From Promethearchaeum sp. (GTDB lineage Archaea > Asgardarchaeota > Lokiarchaeia > Sigyniarchaeales > Promethearchaeaceae), in NCBI GenBank assembly GCA_030611625.1, contig JAUWPK010000091.1, positions 1 through 10,218 on the forward strand: a DNA stretch of 10,218 nt, written 5' to 3'. Shown piece by piece: positions 1-6,189 of this stretch (positions are counted from its first letter, which is position 1; every line of letters starts with the position of its first letter). The notes under the pieces were generated by a model, which was given only the letters and a program-made list of their open reading frames with translations, did no database searches and had not been told where the DNA came from. A program made the position numbers and the translations under genes.

Positions 1-7
1 TACTGAA

Positions 8-1180
8 ATGATGATTCTAGATAAGCCATATGTTTCAAAATTTTTAGAAGATTCTTTAATTGAAAGCCAAATCCCGGTTTTAAAAAATAAAGCTCTTGAA
101 GAATTAAATATCAGCTCTAAAATATTAACTATCGATGAGGATGAGTTTATAAAGCGAGTTAAGCATTCTCACATACCTCTGATATTTAGTAACTCGGAAA
201 ATTCAATAAATTGGATCAAGCAAAATTTGAGCTTTACAGATCTTCCTCAAAAAATATCCATCTTCAAAGATAAAGTTGAATTCAGAAAAATTATGCAACC
301 GTTTTATCCGAATTATTTCTTTCAAGAAGTTAAATTCAGTGAATTAGAAAAAATTGATGTTTCAAAAATACATCTTCCTTTTATCATTAAACCATCCATA
401 GGATTCTTCAGCTTAGGCGTTTATCTAGTTAAAAATTTGGAAGAATGGCCTAAAACTATAAAAAATATTCAACGAGATATGAATAATATAAATAATATTT
501 TTCCGATCGAAGTTATAGATTCATCAAGATTTATCATCGAAGAAAATATTGAAGGAGAAGAATTTGCTGTTGATGTTTATTTCAATTCTCATGGAAATCC
601 TGTGATATTGAATATTTTAAAGCATTATTTCGCCTCTCCAGAAGATACCAGTGATCGATTATATGTTACATCCAAAAAAATCATCGAAGAATCCAGGGAA
701 ATATTTCTTGAAACCCTAGAAAAAATTAGTCTGGCTACCCAAATAAAGAATTTTCCAATGCATATTGAATTTCGCGTTGATCAAAATAAAGAAATTGGTA
801 TTATTGAAGCTAATCCAATGAGATTCGCTGGATTGTGCGTAACAGATTTGGCATATTTTGCTTGGGGGACGAATAATTATAAAATGTTCTTCGAGCAAAA
901 AGCACCCGATTGGAATCAAATCCTTCAAGGTAAAGAAGGAAAAATATATGCAATGGTGGTCGGTAATTTACCTGCAGATATAAATTTGCGAGATATAAAA
1001 TCAATTGATTATAATAAGTTTGCTAAAAAATTTAGTAAGCCTTTAGACATCCGAAAAATTAATTATCAAGAATTTCCGCTATTTGCTATTGCTTTTGCTG
1101 AATTTAGTGAGACGAATATTAATGAAATGGTGAAATTATTAAAAGATGATTTTAGGGACGTTATCTATCTTAATTATTAG
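8..1180 (+). CDS. ATP-grasp domain protein, substrate unknown
   Basis: Probable ATP-dependent carboxylate-amine/thiol ligase of the ATP-grasp superfamily, cytosolic. Residues 1-85 look like a pre-ATP-grasp domain. The central fold shows the nucleotide-binding strand PFIIKP (K128) with the loop GFFSLGV (132-138), then FIIEENIEGEEF (175-186), which would contact the adenine and ribose. The metal-binding pair is HIEFR (E254) and IIEANP (E267, N269). The C-terminal 100 residues are not recognisable. At 390 residues it is typical for a stand-alone ATP-grasp enzyme. No partner gene hints at the substrate. The frame is open to the left edge (ACT GAA before the ATG), so a few residues may be missing upstream; ATG at 8 or 11 is the first start visible and no ribosome site can be seen. 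The downstream genes look separately promoted. The superfamily call is firm; the reaction is unknown. Confidence 0.85.
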   Translation: MMILDKPYVSKFLEDSLIESQIPVLKNKALEELNISSKILTIDEDEFIKRVKHSHIPLIFSNSENSINWIKQNLSFTDLPQKISIFKDKVEFRKIMQPFYPNYFFQEVKFSELEKIDVSKIHLPFIIKPSIGFFSLGVYLVKNLEEWPKTIKNIQRDMNNINNIFPIEVIDSSRFIIEENIEGEEFAVDVYFNSHGNPVILNILKHYFASPEDTSDRLYVTSKKIIEESREIFLETLEKISLATQIKNFPMHIEFRVDQNKEIGIIEANPMRFAGLCVTDLAYFAWGTNNYKMFFEQKAPDWNQILQGKEGKIYAMVVGNLPADINLRDIKSIDYNKFAKKFSKPLDIRKINYQEFPLFAIAFAEFSETNINEMVKLLKDDFRDVIYLNY

Positions 1181-1262
1181 TAAATAATAATTTCCTCTAA
1201 ATTAACCAAACTCTTCAAAATCTGTCCTAATTTAGTTTAATTTATACATACACAATATAACA

Positions 1263-1270
1263 TTTAAATA
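1263..1270 (+). promoter_or_regulatory. TATA box for the 88-residue membrane protein gene
   Basis: TTTAAATA lies in the 163-base gap after the ATP-grasp gene. Archaeal initiation about 25 bases downstream would fall near 1290-1296, which gives a leader of about 50 bases that begins with the hairpin at 1292-1329. Inferred from sequence only. Confidence 0.5.
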
Positions 1271-1291
1271 CTAAAAGGTGTAATAATAGTA

Positions 1292-1329
1292 TGCATTGAA
1301 ATTTCCCTAGTTTAAGAATTTTCAATGCA
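1292..1329 (+). promoter_or_regulatory. Inverted repeat in the leader, possible hairpin or operator
   Basis: TGCATTGAAA (1292-1301) pairs perfectly with TTTCAATGCA (1320-1329), a 10-bp stem with an 18-base loop. It begins about where transcription should start and ends 14 bases before the first ATG. It could be a protein-binding operator over the start site or an RNA hairpin at the 5' end. No T-run follows, so a terminator is unlikely. Confidence 0.55.
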
Positions 1330-1343
1330 ATAAAAATAAGGGA

Positions 1344-1610
1344 ATGAAAAAAAAAATGATATTAGATGGAATTTTGTTAATAGAAAATGAACCACTTACA
1401 GATTTAGAAGATTTACTTGGTCCATTATTTATAATATGGGTAGTTGCAATGGTCGTTTTTATAATAATTGATATTGTATTAATGGTTTGGGTTTATAAAG
1501 ATGCAGAAGCACGCGGTATGGGTGGTGCCCTCTGGCTTATTATAGTTCTCTGCACAAGCTGGATTGGGTGTTTAATATTTTTAATCGTAAGAGGAAATCA
1601 CCCGAAGTAG
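1344..1610 (+). CDS. Small two-helix membrane protein (YKDAEARGM type)
   Basis: An 88-residue protein with a short acidic N-terminus, a first membrane helix at about 26-50, a cytosolic-looking loop YKDAEARGM (51-59), a second helix at about 61-83 and a short basic tail. The layout of helix, charged (Y/W)xKDAxxRG loop, helix, then 'IVRG' resembles the PLDc_N-like small membrane proteins common in archaea and bacteria, whose function is unknown. Two starts are possible: ATG 1344, immediately after AGGGA with no spacer, or ATG 1356 (codon 5), 12 bases after that motif. Neither spacing is ideal. It has its own TATA box and a hairpin leader, and a stem plus T-run follows the stop, so it is probably monocistronic. 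I see no catalytic residues. Confidence 0.75.
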   Translation: MKKKMILDGILLIENEPLTDLEDLLGPLFIIWVVAMVVFIIIDIVLMVWVYKDAEARGMGGALWLIIVLCTSWIGCLIFLIVRGNHPK

Positions 1611-1644
1611 TGGAAACTTTTTTATATCTTGATTCAAACTACAT

Positions 1645-1684
1645 AGAGAATTCAGAAAAAAACGGAACTTCTGTTCTCTTTTTT
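1645..1684 (+). terminator. Stem-loop followed by T-run
   Basis: AGAGAA (1645-1650) pairs with TTCTCT (1674-1679), and after a two-base bulge CAGAA (1653-1657) pairs with TTCTG (1669-1673). A T6 run (1679-1684) and further T-rich sequence follow. It sits 35 bases after the stop of the small membrane protein gene and before the next gene, as expected for its terminator. Confidence 0.65.
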
Positions 1685-1736
1685 ATTTTATTTTATCTTA
1701 TCTATCAATCCAATTTAATTTACATTGTGAATAAAT

Positions 1737-2273
1737 ATGAATTTGTCTATAAAAAATGAAAAAAAGACGGGCTTTTTGCATAAAATCAAGAAATATAAAT
1801 ACTACATCTTTGCACACCACCCCAAGTGTGAGAATTTTAATAATGACACCTTCCGTATTAGATCTACCGAATTCTGTATTGGATGTTTTATCGGGTATCC
1901 TTCCGCATTAATTGGTATCTTTATTGGATATTATGCTTTTTTTTTGCCAAAATTAAATCCATATATTTTAATTGCAGCTCAATTCTTAATGATCAGCACA
2001 ATATTCCTTAGTTTTACCTCATTAACTGAGAAAAAAGTAGTTAAAATATTCCAGAAGCTCTTTGTCGGTTTAGGTAGCGGAATTTTTATTGGAACTACTT
2101 ATTTTTTATTTCCGGGAGGGCAAACAACCAAAATTATTGTAACAGTTTTTATTATCCTCTTTTTAAATGCCCCAATTCAAGTTCTACACTATAGAAATAT
2201 GAATAAAATATGCGACGGTTGTGAGTACCAACCAATATGGAATCAATGTCCTGGTCTTGAATTAGATTTGTAA
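1737..2273 (+). CDS. Four-helix membrane protein with terminal Cys motifs
   Basis: A 178-residue protein I cannot assign to a named family. A basic N-terminus leads into AHHPKCENF (26-34) and FCIGCFIGYP (46-55). Four hydrophobic segments follow at about 51-70, 76-95, 107-127 and 132-150. The C-terminus carries CDGCEYQPIWNQCPG (159-173). Cysteines 31, 47, 50, 159, 162 and 171 and His27/28 fall on the two soluble ends. With four helices both ends lie on the same membrane face, so they could form one metal or Fe-S site. The spacing loosely recalls DUF2085-type Cys/His membrane proteins, but I am not sure of that link. The start is ATG 1737; TTTAATTTA (1714-1722) is about 20 bases upstream and there is no SD, so the mRNA may be nearly leaderless. 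It is probably a single-gene unit. Confidence 0.75.
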   Translation: MNLSIKNEKKTGFLHKIKKYKYYIFAHHPKCENFNNDTFRIRSTEFCIGCFIGYPSALIGIFIGYYAFFLPKLNPYILIAAQFLMISTIFLSFTSLTEKKVVKIFQKLFVGLGSGIFIGTTYFLFPGGQTTKIIVTVFIILFLNAPIQVLHYRNMNKICDGCEYQPIWNQCPGLELDL

Positions 2274-2780
2274 GTAAAATTCAAAAATTACAGAGCAATT
2301 TCTGCAAGTTGTCCCTTTATATTTACCATATCATTCTTAGAACATATTTATAGTGAAATTGGCAAAAAATATTCATTAACCCCTCTTAATAATTCTAAAT
2401 TTTTGAATATAATAAAAAAAATGCCTACTTAGAAAAAGATCATATCAAAACTCCCCCATTTTTTTTCTTGCTCGTTTATATTTAGAAAAACAACGATAAA
2501 TTTGAGTATATTATCAACATTTTCTTCTTGGAAATTGTTTGAAAATTAATATCTATGATGAAATTTCTAATTATAACCTTTCACACAATAAATATTTAAA
2601 TTTCATCATTTTTGGTGTTAAATGTGTATGTAAAATAATTTAACTTGCTATTTTGATCTATGATCTTAAAAAAAATAACTGATTTTTTTCATATGGGGCG
2701 AAATCTCAAGAGATGGTCAATTTAGTTTTTGTCGGAAATTTTTAAACCCGATTCATTCCGATCGTAAAAAATAGCCAAGA
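2274..2780. other. Long AT-rich gap before the histone gene
   Basis: I find no coding region here on either strand. The stretch holds a T8 run at 2459-2466 that could end the upstream transcript, a perfect 12-bp inverted repeat (2555-2566 with 2598-2609), an A/T box at 2591-2600 and a 6-bp inverted repeat (TCGGAA 2732-2737 with TTCCGA 2756-2761). A weak pairing of ATATTCA (2369-2375) with TGAATAT (2404-2410) is also present. A 615-base gap is long for this gene-dense window. It may carry extended histone regulation or an unrecognised RNA, but I cannot show either. Confidence 0.5.
2555..2609. repeat. Perfect 12-bp inverted repeat
   Basis: ATGATGAAATTT (2555-2566) and AAATTTCATCAT (2598-2609) are exact reverse complements separated by 31 bases. 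A T5 run (2609-2613) overlaps the right arm on the plus strand, so it could act as a terminator. The loop side contains the A/T box AATATTTAAA (2591-2600), so a promoter with flanking operator is the alternative. Confidence 0.6.
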
Positions 2781-2789
2781 TTTAAATAT
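2781..2789 (+). promoter_or_regulatory. Histone gene TATA box
   Basis: TTTAAATAT preceded by purine-rich CCAAGA, a plausible BRE/TATA pair. The start of transcription would fall near 2810-2815, leaving a leader of about 75 bases, longer than for most genes in this window. Confidence 0.65.
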
Positions 2790-2811
2790 CCAACCAACCA
2801 TAAATTAATTA

Positions 2812-2880
2812 GTAGTATTCCTTCATTAATCAAAAATTCTTACTAAAAGTATTATCGTTGGAATACCACAAAAGCGGAGA
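2812..2880 (+). promoter_or_regulatory. Histone leader: long-range stem and SD site
   Basis: GTAGTATTCC (2812-2821) can pair with GGAATACCAC (2860-2869), with one A-C mismatch in ten positions, enclosing 38 bases. The left arm starts about where the transcript should begin. GGAGA (2876-2880) follows 6 bases after the stem and sits 8 bases before ATG 2889, a good SD spacing. The stem could influence access to the ribosome site or mRNA stability; this is inferred. Confidence 0.5.
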
Positions 2881-2888
2881 ATTTTAAA

Positions 2889-3095
2889 ATGAAAGTATTT
2901 GCATGGAGCCCAATTAGGGAACTTATGAAAAAATCGGGAGCAGAAATGGTATCCCGAGATGCAGTTGATGAATTGATCGTTTGTTTAGAAAAATTTGCTA
3001 AAGAACTCACAAATAAAGCACTTGAAATGAGTCGTCATTCTGGTAGAAAGAAATTAACAAAAGCTGACATGGTTATGGCAGTTTCTTTACTTTAA
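2889..3095 (+). CDS. Archaeal HMf-type histone
   Basis: A 68-residue single histone fold that dimerises and wraps DNA. Helix 1 is at about 7-17 (SPIRELMKKSG), loop 1 carries AEMVS (18-22), long helix 2 spans about 23-50 and ends in SRH (H50), loop 2 carries SGRKKLT (51-57) with the DNA-binding R53-K54, and helix 3 starts at TKADM (57-61). H50 and D60 match HMfB H49 and D59, which join dimers into tetramers and chains, so polymerisation is expected. Two DNA-contact positions differ: HMfB R19 aligns with M20, and HMfB R10 aligns with E11 (R10 here is one residue off). There is no N- or C-terminal tail. The start is fixed by GGAGA 8 bases upstream. It is monocistronic with its own TATA box, leader and T9 terminator, and faces a lysine-rich protein gene. 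Confidence 0.93.
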   Translation: MKVFAWSPIRELMKKSGAEMVSRDAVDELIVCLEKFAKELTNKALEMSRHSGRKKLTKADMVMAVSLL

Positions 3096-3119
3096 TTCAT
3101 TAGAATGAACGAGATTTTG

Positions 3120-3149
3120 AATCCTTTCGGATTGTAAGTCTTTTTTTTT
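3120..3149 (+). terminator. Histone gene terminator
   Basis: A short stem AATCC (3120-3124) / GGATT (3129-3133) is followed within 8 bases by a T9 run (3141-3149). It lies about 25 bases after the histone stop codon. Confidence 0.7.
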
Positions 3150-3214
3150 CCTTTATTTATTTATTCACATTACTTTATTTAAGCAGGCAATTTGAAAAAT
3201 TAAATTAATTGATT

Positions 3215-3270
3215 AAATGAAGTTAATAAAAGTCAATATGGGAATGCATTAGAACTTCATTTCTTTTTTT
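3215..3270 (+). terminator. Inverted repeat and T-run between convergent genes
   Basis: AAATGAAGTT (3215-3224) pairs perfectly with AACTTCATTT (3253-3262), a 10-bp stem with a 28-base loop. T7 (3264-3270) follows on the plus strand. The right arm overlaps the stop codon of the minus-strand gene ending at 3257. It may be a second barrier to histone read-through, or a 3' stem on the minus-strand mRNA. Confidence 0.5.
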
Positions 3271-4321
3271 CTATATGGAAACTTACAGTTAGAGACGAAA
3301 GCTTATCATTAACCATGACTGGGAGTATAAATTTATCTCCTTCTTTTAATTGGGTGCCATTTGAGTCCACAAATTTATTATTGAAATACGTCTTTTTAAG
3401 ATTGAAGCGGTCTTTCAAGAAGTATTTTTGGGGTTCAGTTTGTTCAATAATACAGTGTTCTGTGGCCTCTTTATTGTCTAGATCTCGCATTATGATTGGA
3501 GAAAAAAACTCCGTAGGAATTTGGATGGTTAATTTTTCAATTTCGAAATCCTGTCTTCCAAGCATTTCAATTGAATTTTTAAAAGGTAATTGCATTGTTA
3601 ATTGAATTTGTTCAATTTCTAAAGTCGCTGGAGTCAATTTGGGGGTTATTTCCTTCTTGACAGAAACAGAAACTGTTTTTTTTTGTGAAGCAGTTTTTTT
3701 TGAAGTTTTCTTTGAAGTTTTTTTTGAAATTTTCTTTTCTACTTTTTTAGCGGTTTTTTTTGGCGTTGAAACTTTTTTCGGCTTTGGCTTTATTGGTTTA
3801 TGTTCTACGGCTTTTTCTGCATCCTTTTTTTCTTTAATTTTTACTTGTGGTTTGGTATGTGTTTCTATAGGTTCCTTTTTTTGTTTTTTTACTATTTCTG
3901 GTTTTTTTTGAACATTGTGTTTTTTCTTTTGCTTTTTATGATGTATTTTTTTAAGATTGCGTAAAATTGGACTTGAAAGTGGATCAAACGCGCCTGCATG
4001 GACCGAGTCCAACATTTTTTTTATAGGGGCTGGAGCGTATCCACCAATTGAATACTTACTACTTGTATTTTTATAAGAATCGATTTTTCCATCTTTATAT
4101 GTTTCCCCCTTCATAGAAGAGATGTCACTTTCAACTTTTTGAAGTATCTTTGTTGCTTCATTTTTGACTTCTTCTTTGAGATTAGGTTCTTTTAAAGTAT
4201 CAGTACAAATGTCTTTAATGATTTGAAGCAATACTTTATTTTTTTGAGGCGAATCGTCTTTTAGATCTACTTTATTTTGAATTTTGCTTATTTTTTCTTG
4301 AAATTCGTTTAAAGTGGTCAT
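3257..4321 (-). CDS. Protein with lysine-rich, H1-like central region
   Basis: A 354-residue protein of unknown family (numbering from the ATG). Three parts are visible. Residues 1-70 are charged and probably helical. Residues about 123-224 are extremely rich in lysine with Pro, Thr, Ser and Ala (PKPKK, STPKKTAKK) and contain a tandem SKKT run at 199-210, a composition like histone H1 tails. Residues about 231-352 are predicted beta-rich (LTMQLPF, LTIQIPTEFF, SLTVSFHIE). Between parts one and two is a Gly/Pro segment GGYAPAPIKKML. The basic part should bind nucleic acid. The start is ATG 4321; a TTG one codon earlier (4324) is also open. There is no SD, and ATTAAATC about 26-28 bases upstream suggests a leaderless mRNA. 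It converges on the histone gene. A ribosome- or RNA-binding role is equally possible. Confidence 0.8.
   Translation of the reverse strand: MTTLNEFQEKISKIQNKVDLKDDSPQKNKVLLQIIKDICTDTLKEPNLKEEVKNEATKILQKVESDISSMKGETYKDGKIDSYKNTSSKYSIGGYAPAPIKKMLDSVHAGAFDPLSSPILRNLKKIHHKKQKKKHNVQKKPEIVKKQKKEPIETHTKPQVKIKEKKDAEKAVEHKPIKPKPKKVSTPKKTAKKVEKKISKKTSKKTSKKTASQKKTVSVSVKKEITPKLTPATLEIEQIQLTMQLPFKNSIEMLGRQDFEIEKLTIQIPTEFFSPIIMRDLDNKEATEHCIIEQTEPQKYFLKDRFNLKKTYFNNKFVDSNGTQLKEGDKFILPVMVNDKLSSLTVSFHIEKKK
3699..3734 (-). repeat. Three 12-base tandem repeats coding K-T-S-K
   Basis: On the plus strand the units are TTTGAAGTTTTC, TTTGAAGTTTTT and TTTGAAATTTTC, in phase with the reading frame. They encode the SKKTSKKTSKKT part of the lysine-rich protein. 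The near-identity of the units suggests growth by slippage, so copy number may vary between strains. Confidence 0.7.
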
Positions 4322-4342
4322 CAAAATATAAATAAATACTAT

Positions 4343-4384
4343 TAAGATTTAATTTTTTTCAATACCCTAGCTGCTTTAAATATT
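4343..4384. promoter_or_regulatory. Compact divergent promoter pair
   Basis: The 83 bases between two outward-facing starts contain TTTAAATATT (4375-4384), centred about 26 bases before ATG 4405 on the plus strand. On the minus strand an ATTAAATC box (about 4345-4352) is centred about 26-28 bases before ATG 4321. These are the spacings expected for leaderless mRNAs, and neither gene has an SD. Confidence 0.6.
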
Positions 4385-4404
4385 AGAAGAGTTAAAACGA
4401 TATC

Positions 4405-4923
4405 ATGGAAAGAATCACCATTGTTTTTTTAATTTTAATGATAGTTTTTATCTTCCTGGTTTTAATTTCTGTTTGGATAATCAACCATCTACGGATTAAA
4501 GTTAAGCATGGCAAGGGATATACTGCAAACTATCCTTCCTCATATCTTTGTAGTGATGGGCATAAAGTGAGAAGTCTGTCTGAGTGTGTTATTGATGATT
4601 TCTTTACACGATATGGAATTGTTCATAAATATGAAGATGTGATTTTAAAAACATCAGGGAAAAAGTTCATGTATGATTGGTACCTGAAGGAAGTGGATAT
4701 ATACGTTGAGTTTTTTGGGTATTCTGGTAAAAAATATAAGGAAACGATGGAAGAAAAAATAAGTTTTTACAGAAAGAATAATCTAAAAATGGTTAATCTT
4801 GGACCAGATGTTTTATCTAACATTGAAGAGAAAATTCCTGAAAAATTCGGAAAAGCATGGAAAGAGCTGATTCATGAAAAACACTGCCCAAGTTGCGGAA
4901 ATGCTCTTGATGACAGGATTTAA
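4405..4923 (+). CDS. Membrane-anchored PD-(D/E)XK nuclease-like protein
   Basis: A 172-residue protein. Residues 5-27 form one hydrophobic N-terminal helix, followed by a basic stretch (HLRIKVKHGK), so the body is probably cytosolic. The soluble part resembles PD-(D/E)XK restriction-like nucleases: RSLSECVIDDFF (56-67, E60), GIVHKYED (71-78), YDWYL (90-94, D91) and DIYVEFFGY (98-106, E102), then a helix and a final strand MVNLGPD (129-135). The usual lysine after the second acidic residue is not in the exact ExK position; K109/K110 are nearby. The C-terminus has one CPSC knuckle (161-164), half of a zinc ribbon; C49 is the only other nearby cysteine besides C61. It is probably leaderless from the TATA box at 4375. 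It converges with the Mre11 gene with 20 bases between stops. Activity is unproven. Confidence 0.7.
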   Translation: MERITIVFLILMIVFIFLVLISVWIINHLRIKVKHGKGYTANYPSSYLCSDGHKVRSLSECVIDDFFTRYGIVHKYEDVILKTSGKKFMYDWYLKEVDIYVEFFGYSGKKYKETMEEKISFYRKNNLKMVNLGPDVLSNIEEKIPEKFGKAWKELIHEKHCPSCGNALDDRI

Positions 4924-4943
4924 TATAAAATTAAAGCGAATAA

Positions 4944-6116
4944 TTAAATATTTAAGATATTATTATTTGGAATATAGGTTTCAAGGGTTTTAATTTTTTC
5001 AACATATTTTTCATATATTCTTATTGATACTACTGGAAATTTTTTTAAAATCGAATCTTGTAATAATTTTAAATCCAAATTGCCAGAAAAGAGAGGTTTA
5101 ATCCCTCTTAATACCAAATATAAAATAGGATTTTGAGAAGGGGTCAGTATTCTATTCTCAATATCGTTTGAGAATTTTTTTATTAATTTTTCGTTGATAA
5201 AAGAAATAATCTCATTCTCCGTTTGAAATATCTGTGGAAAATAGATTGTATACCACAAATGCTCTCGATTTTTAAGAGTGATATTTCTGACGTCAAATGA
5301 AAATTTATTCCCTTTATCAGATTCTTTGTTAATTTCAACGAGAAAAATTCCGCGCTTGTAATTTGATTCAACTGAACTAACAGCTTCACCAGAACCTGGA
5401 TTAAATATCCACCCTCCAATTTTATATTGTAAATGATAATGGCCCAATGCGAGATAATTTATCCGATCTTGAAGGGGTCGAACTTTATAAAAAGGTATTC
5501 CAGGAACATTCTTCATCTGACCTTTTATTCCGAAATGTTGAAGTAGGATATTAAAGGTTCCATCACTTTGAGATATCCCAGTTCTTATTTTAGGGAGCAT
5601 TTCTTCAGCTTTGCGACCTAAATAAGAAGATCCATAAATTGTTACATTGCCAATTCTAATTTTACCTCCTCTTTTTGTTTTATAATCATAAGTTTGAAAC
5701 AAATTTTCGGTGGGTGCATCAGGATTAATATCTAATAATATCAAGAGATCAAGCTCTTGTAAAAACCTCAACCATGATTGTCTCCTTAAAATTCTAGCTC
5801 CTCGAGAATATTTTCTTATATCATGGTTTCCTTCAATAGTGATTATCTTTATGGAATTATGAGTTTTTTCTTTAAAATCTTTCAAATTTCTTACGATTCT
5901 TGTAAGTTGTTCAGGAAGTAAATCCAATGAACTAAATACATCACCACCGAGAAGGATAAATTTAACCTTTTTAGTAATTGCTAAATCTAAGATTCCTTTC
6001 AAAACGTTTAAAAAATCATCAGATCTTATAGGGCTTTGGTATTGTCCCGTCCCTAAATGTATATCGCTCGCATGAATAAAACGAACTTTTTGATTTTTAG
6101 AATCAGATTTTAACAT
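4944..6116 (-). CDS. mre11: Mre11-like DNA repair nuclease
   Basis: A 390-residue calcineurin-like metallo-phosphoesterase of the Mre11/SbcD type, which trims DNA double-strand break ends together with Rad50. The five phosphoesterase motifs are in order: SDIHLG (D18, H20), GGDVF (D59), EGNHD (N97, H98, D99), LQHFG (H194) and ALGHYH (H226, H228), then FNPGSGEAVS (238-247). These supply the two-metal site. The C-terminal 130 residues would be the capping and Rad50-binding region, which is poorly conserved here. In many archaea mre11 sits with rad50, herA and nurA; none is visible within this window, so the partner is elsewhere. The start is ATG 6116 with no SD. A possible TATA (complement of 6162-6176) is about 50 bases upstream, or it is co-transcribed with the coiled-coil gene 73 bases upstream. 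Confidence 0.9.
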   Translation of the reverse strand: MLKSDSKNQKVRFIHASDIHLGTGQYQSPIRSDDFLNVLKGILDLAITKKVKFILLGGDVFSSLDLLPEQLTRIVRNLKDFKEKTHNSIKIITIEGNHDIRKYSRGARILRRQSWLRFLQELDLLILLDINPDAPTENLFQTYDYKTKRGGKIRIGNVTIYGSSYLGRKAEEMLPKIRTGISQSDGTFNILLQHFGIKGQMKNVPGIPFYKVRPLQDRINYLALGHYHLQYKIGGWIFNPGSGEAVSSVESNYKRGIFLVEINKESDKGNKFSFDVRNITLKNREHLWYTIYFPQIFQTENEIISFINEKLIKKFSNDIENRILTPSQNPILYLVLRGIKPLFSGNLDLKLLQDSILKKFPVVSIRIYEKYVEKIKTLETYIPNNNILNI

Positions 6117-6134
6117 TAAGAATTATGTTGATGG

Positions 6135-6142
6135 AAAAAAAA
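6135..6142 (-). terminator. T8 run after the coiled-coil gene
   Basis: A8 on the plus strand gives U8 in minus-strand transcripts, within a wider U-rich stretch about 50 bases after the coiled-coil stop and just before mre11. It could end or attenuate the coiled-coil transcript. No stem is evident. Confidence 0.4.
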
Positions 6143-6189
6143 TAAAAGAAAAGAGGTTAGAAGCTTAATAAAATGTTATTAATTGAGTG

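Noticed and set aside
1568..1759. 63-residue plus-strand ORF between two membrane protein genes
   Set aside because: It overlaps the end of one gene, the terminator stem and the start of the next, and has no ribosome site.
2430..2457. GGGGGAG followed 7 bases later by ATG on the minus strand
   Set aside because: It resembles the RHH regulator 2 ribosome site, but the frame stops after four codons (ATG ATC TTT TTC TAA), so no gene follows.
2555..2609. ATGATGA as a C box of a C/D guide RNA
   Set aside because: No CTGA D box or internal C'/D' pair occurs within about 60 bases.
3639..3911. Plus-strand 90-residue Phe/Val-rich ORF that looks like a membrane protein
   Set aside because: It is the antisense shadow of the lysine-rich region (AAA/AAG read backwards as TTT/CTT).
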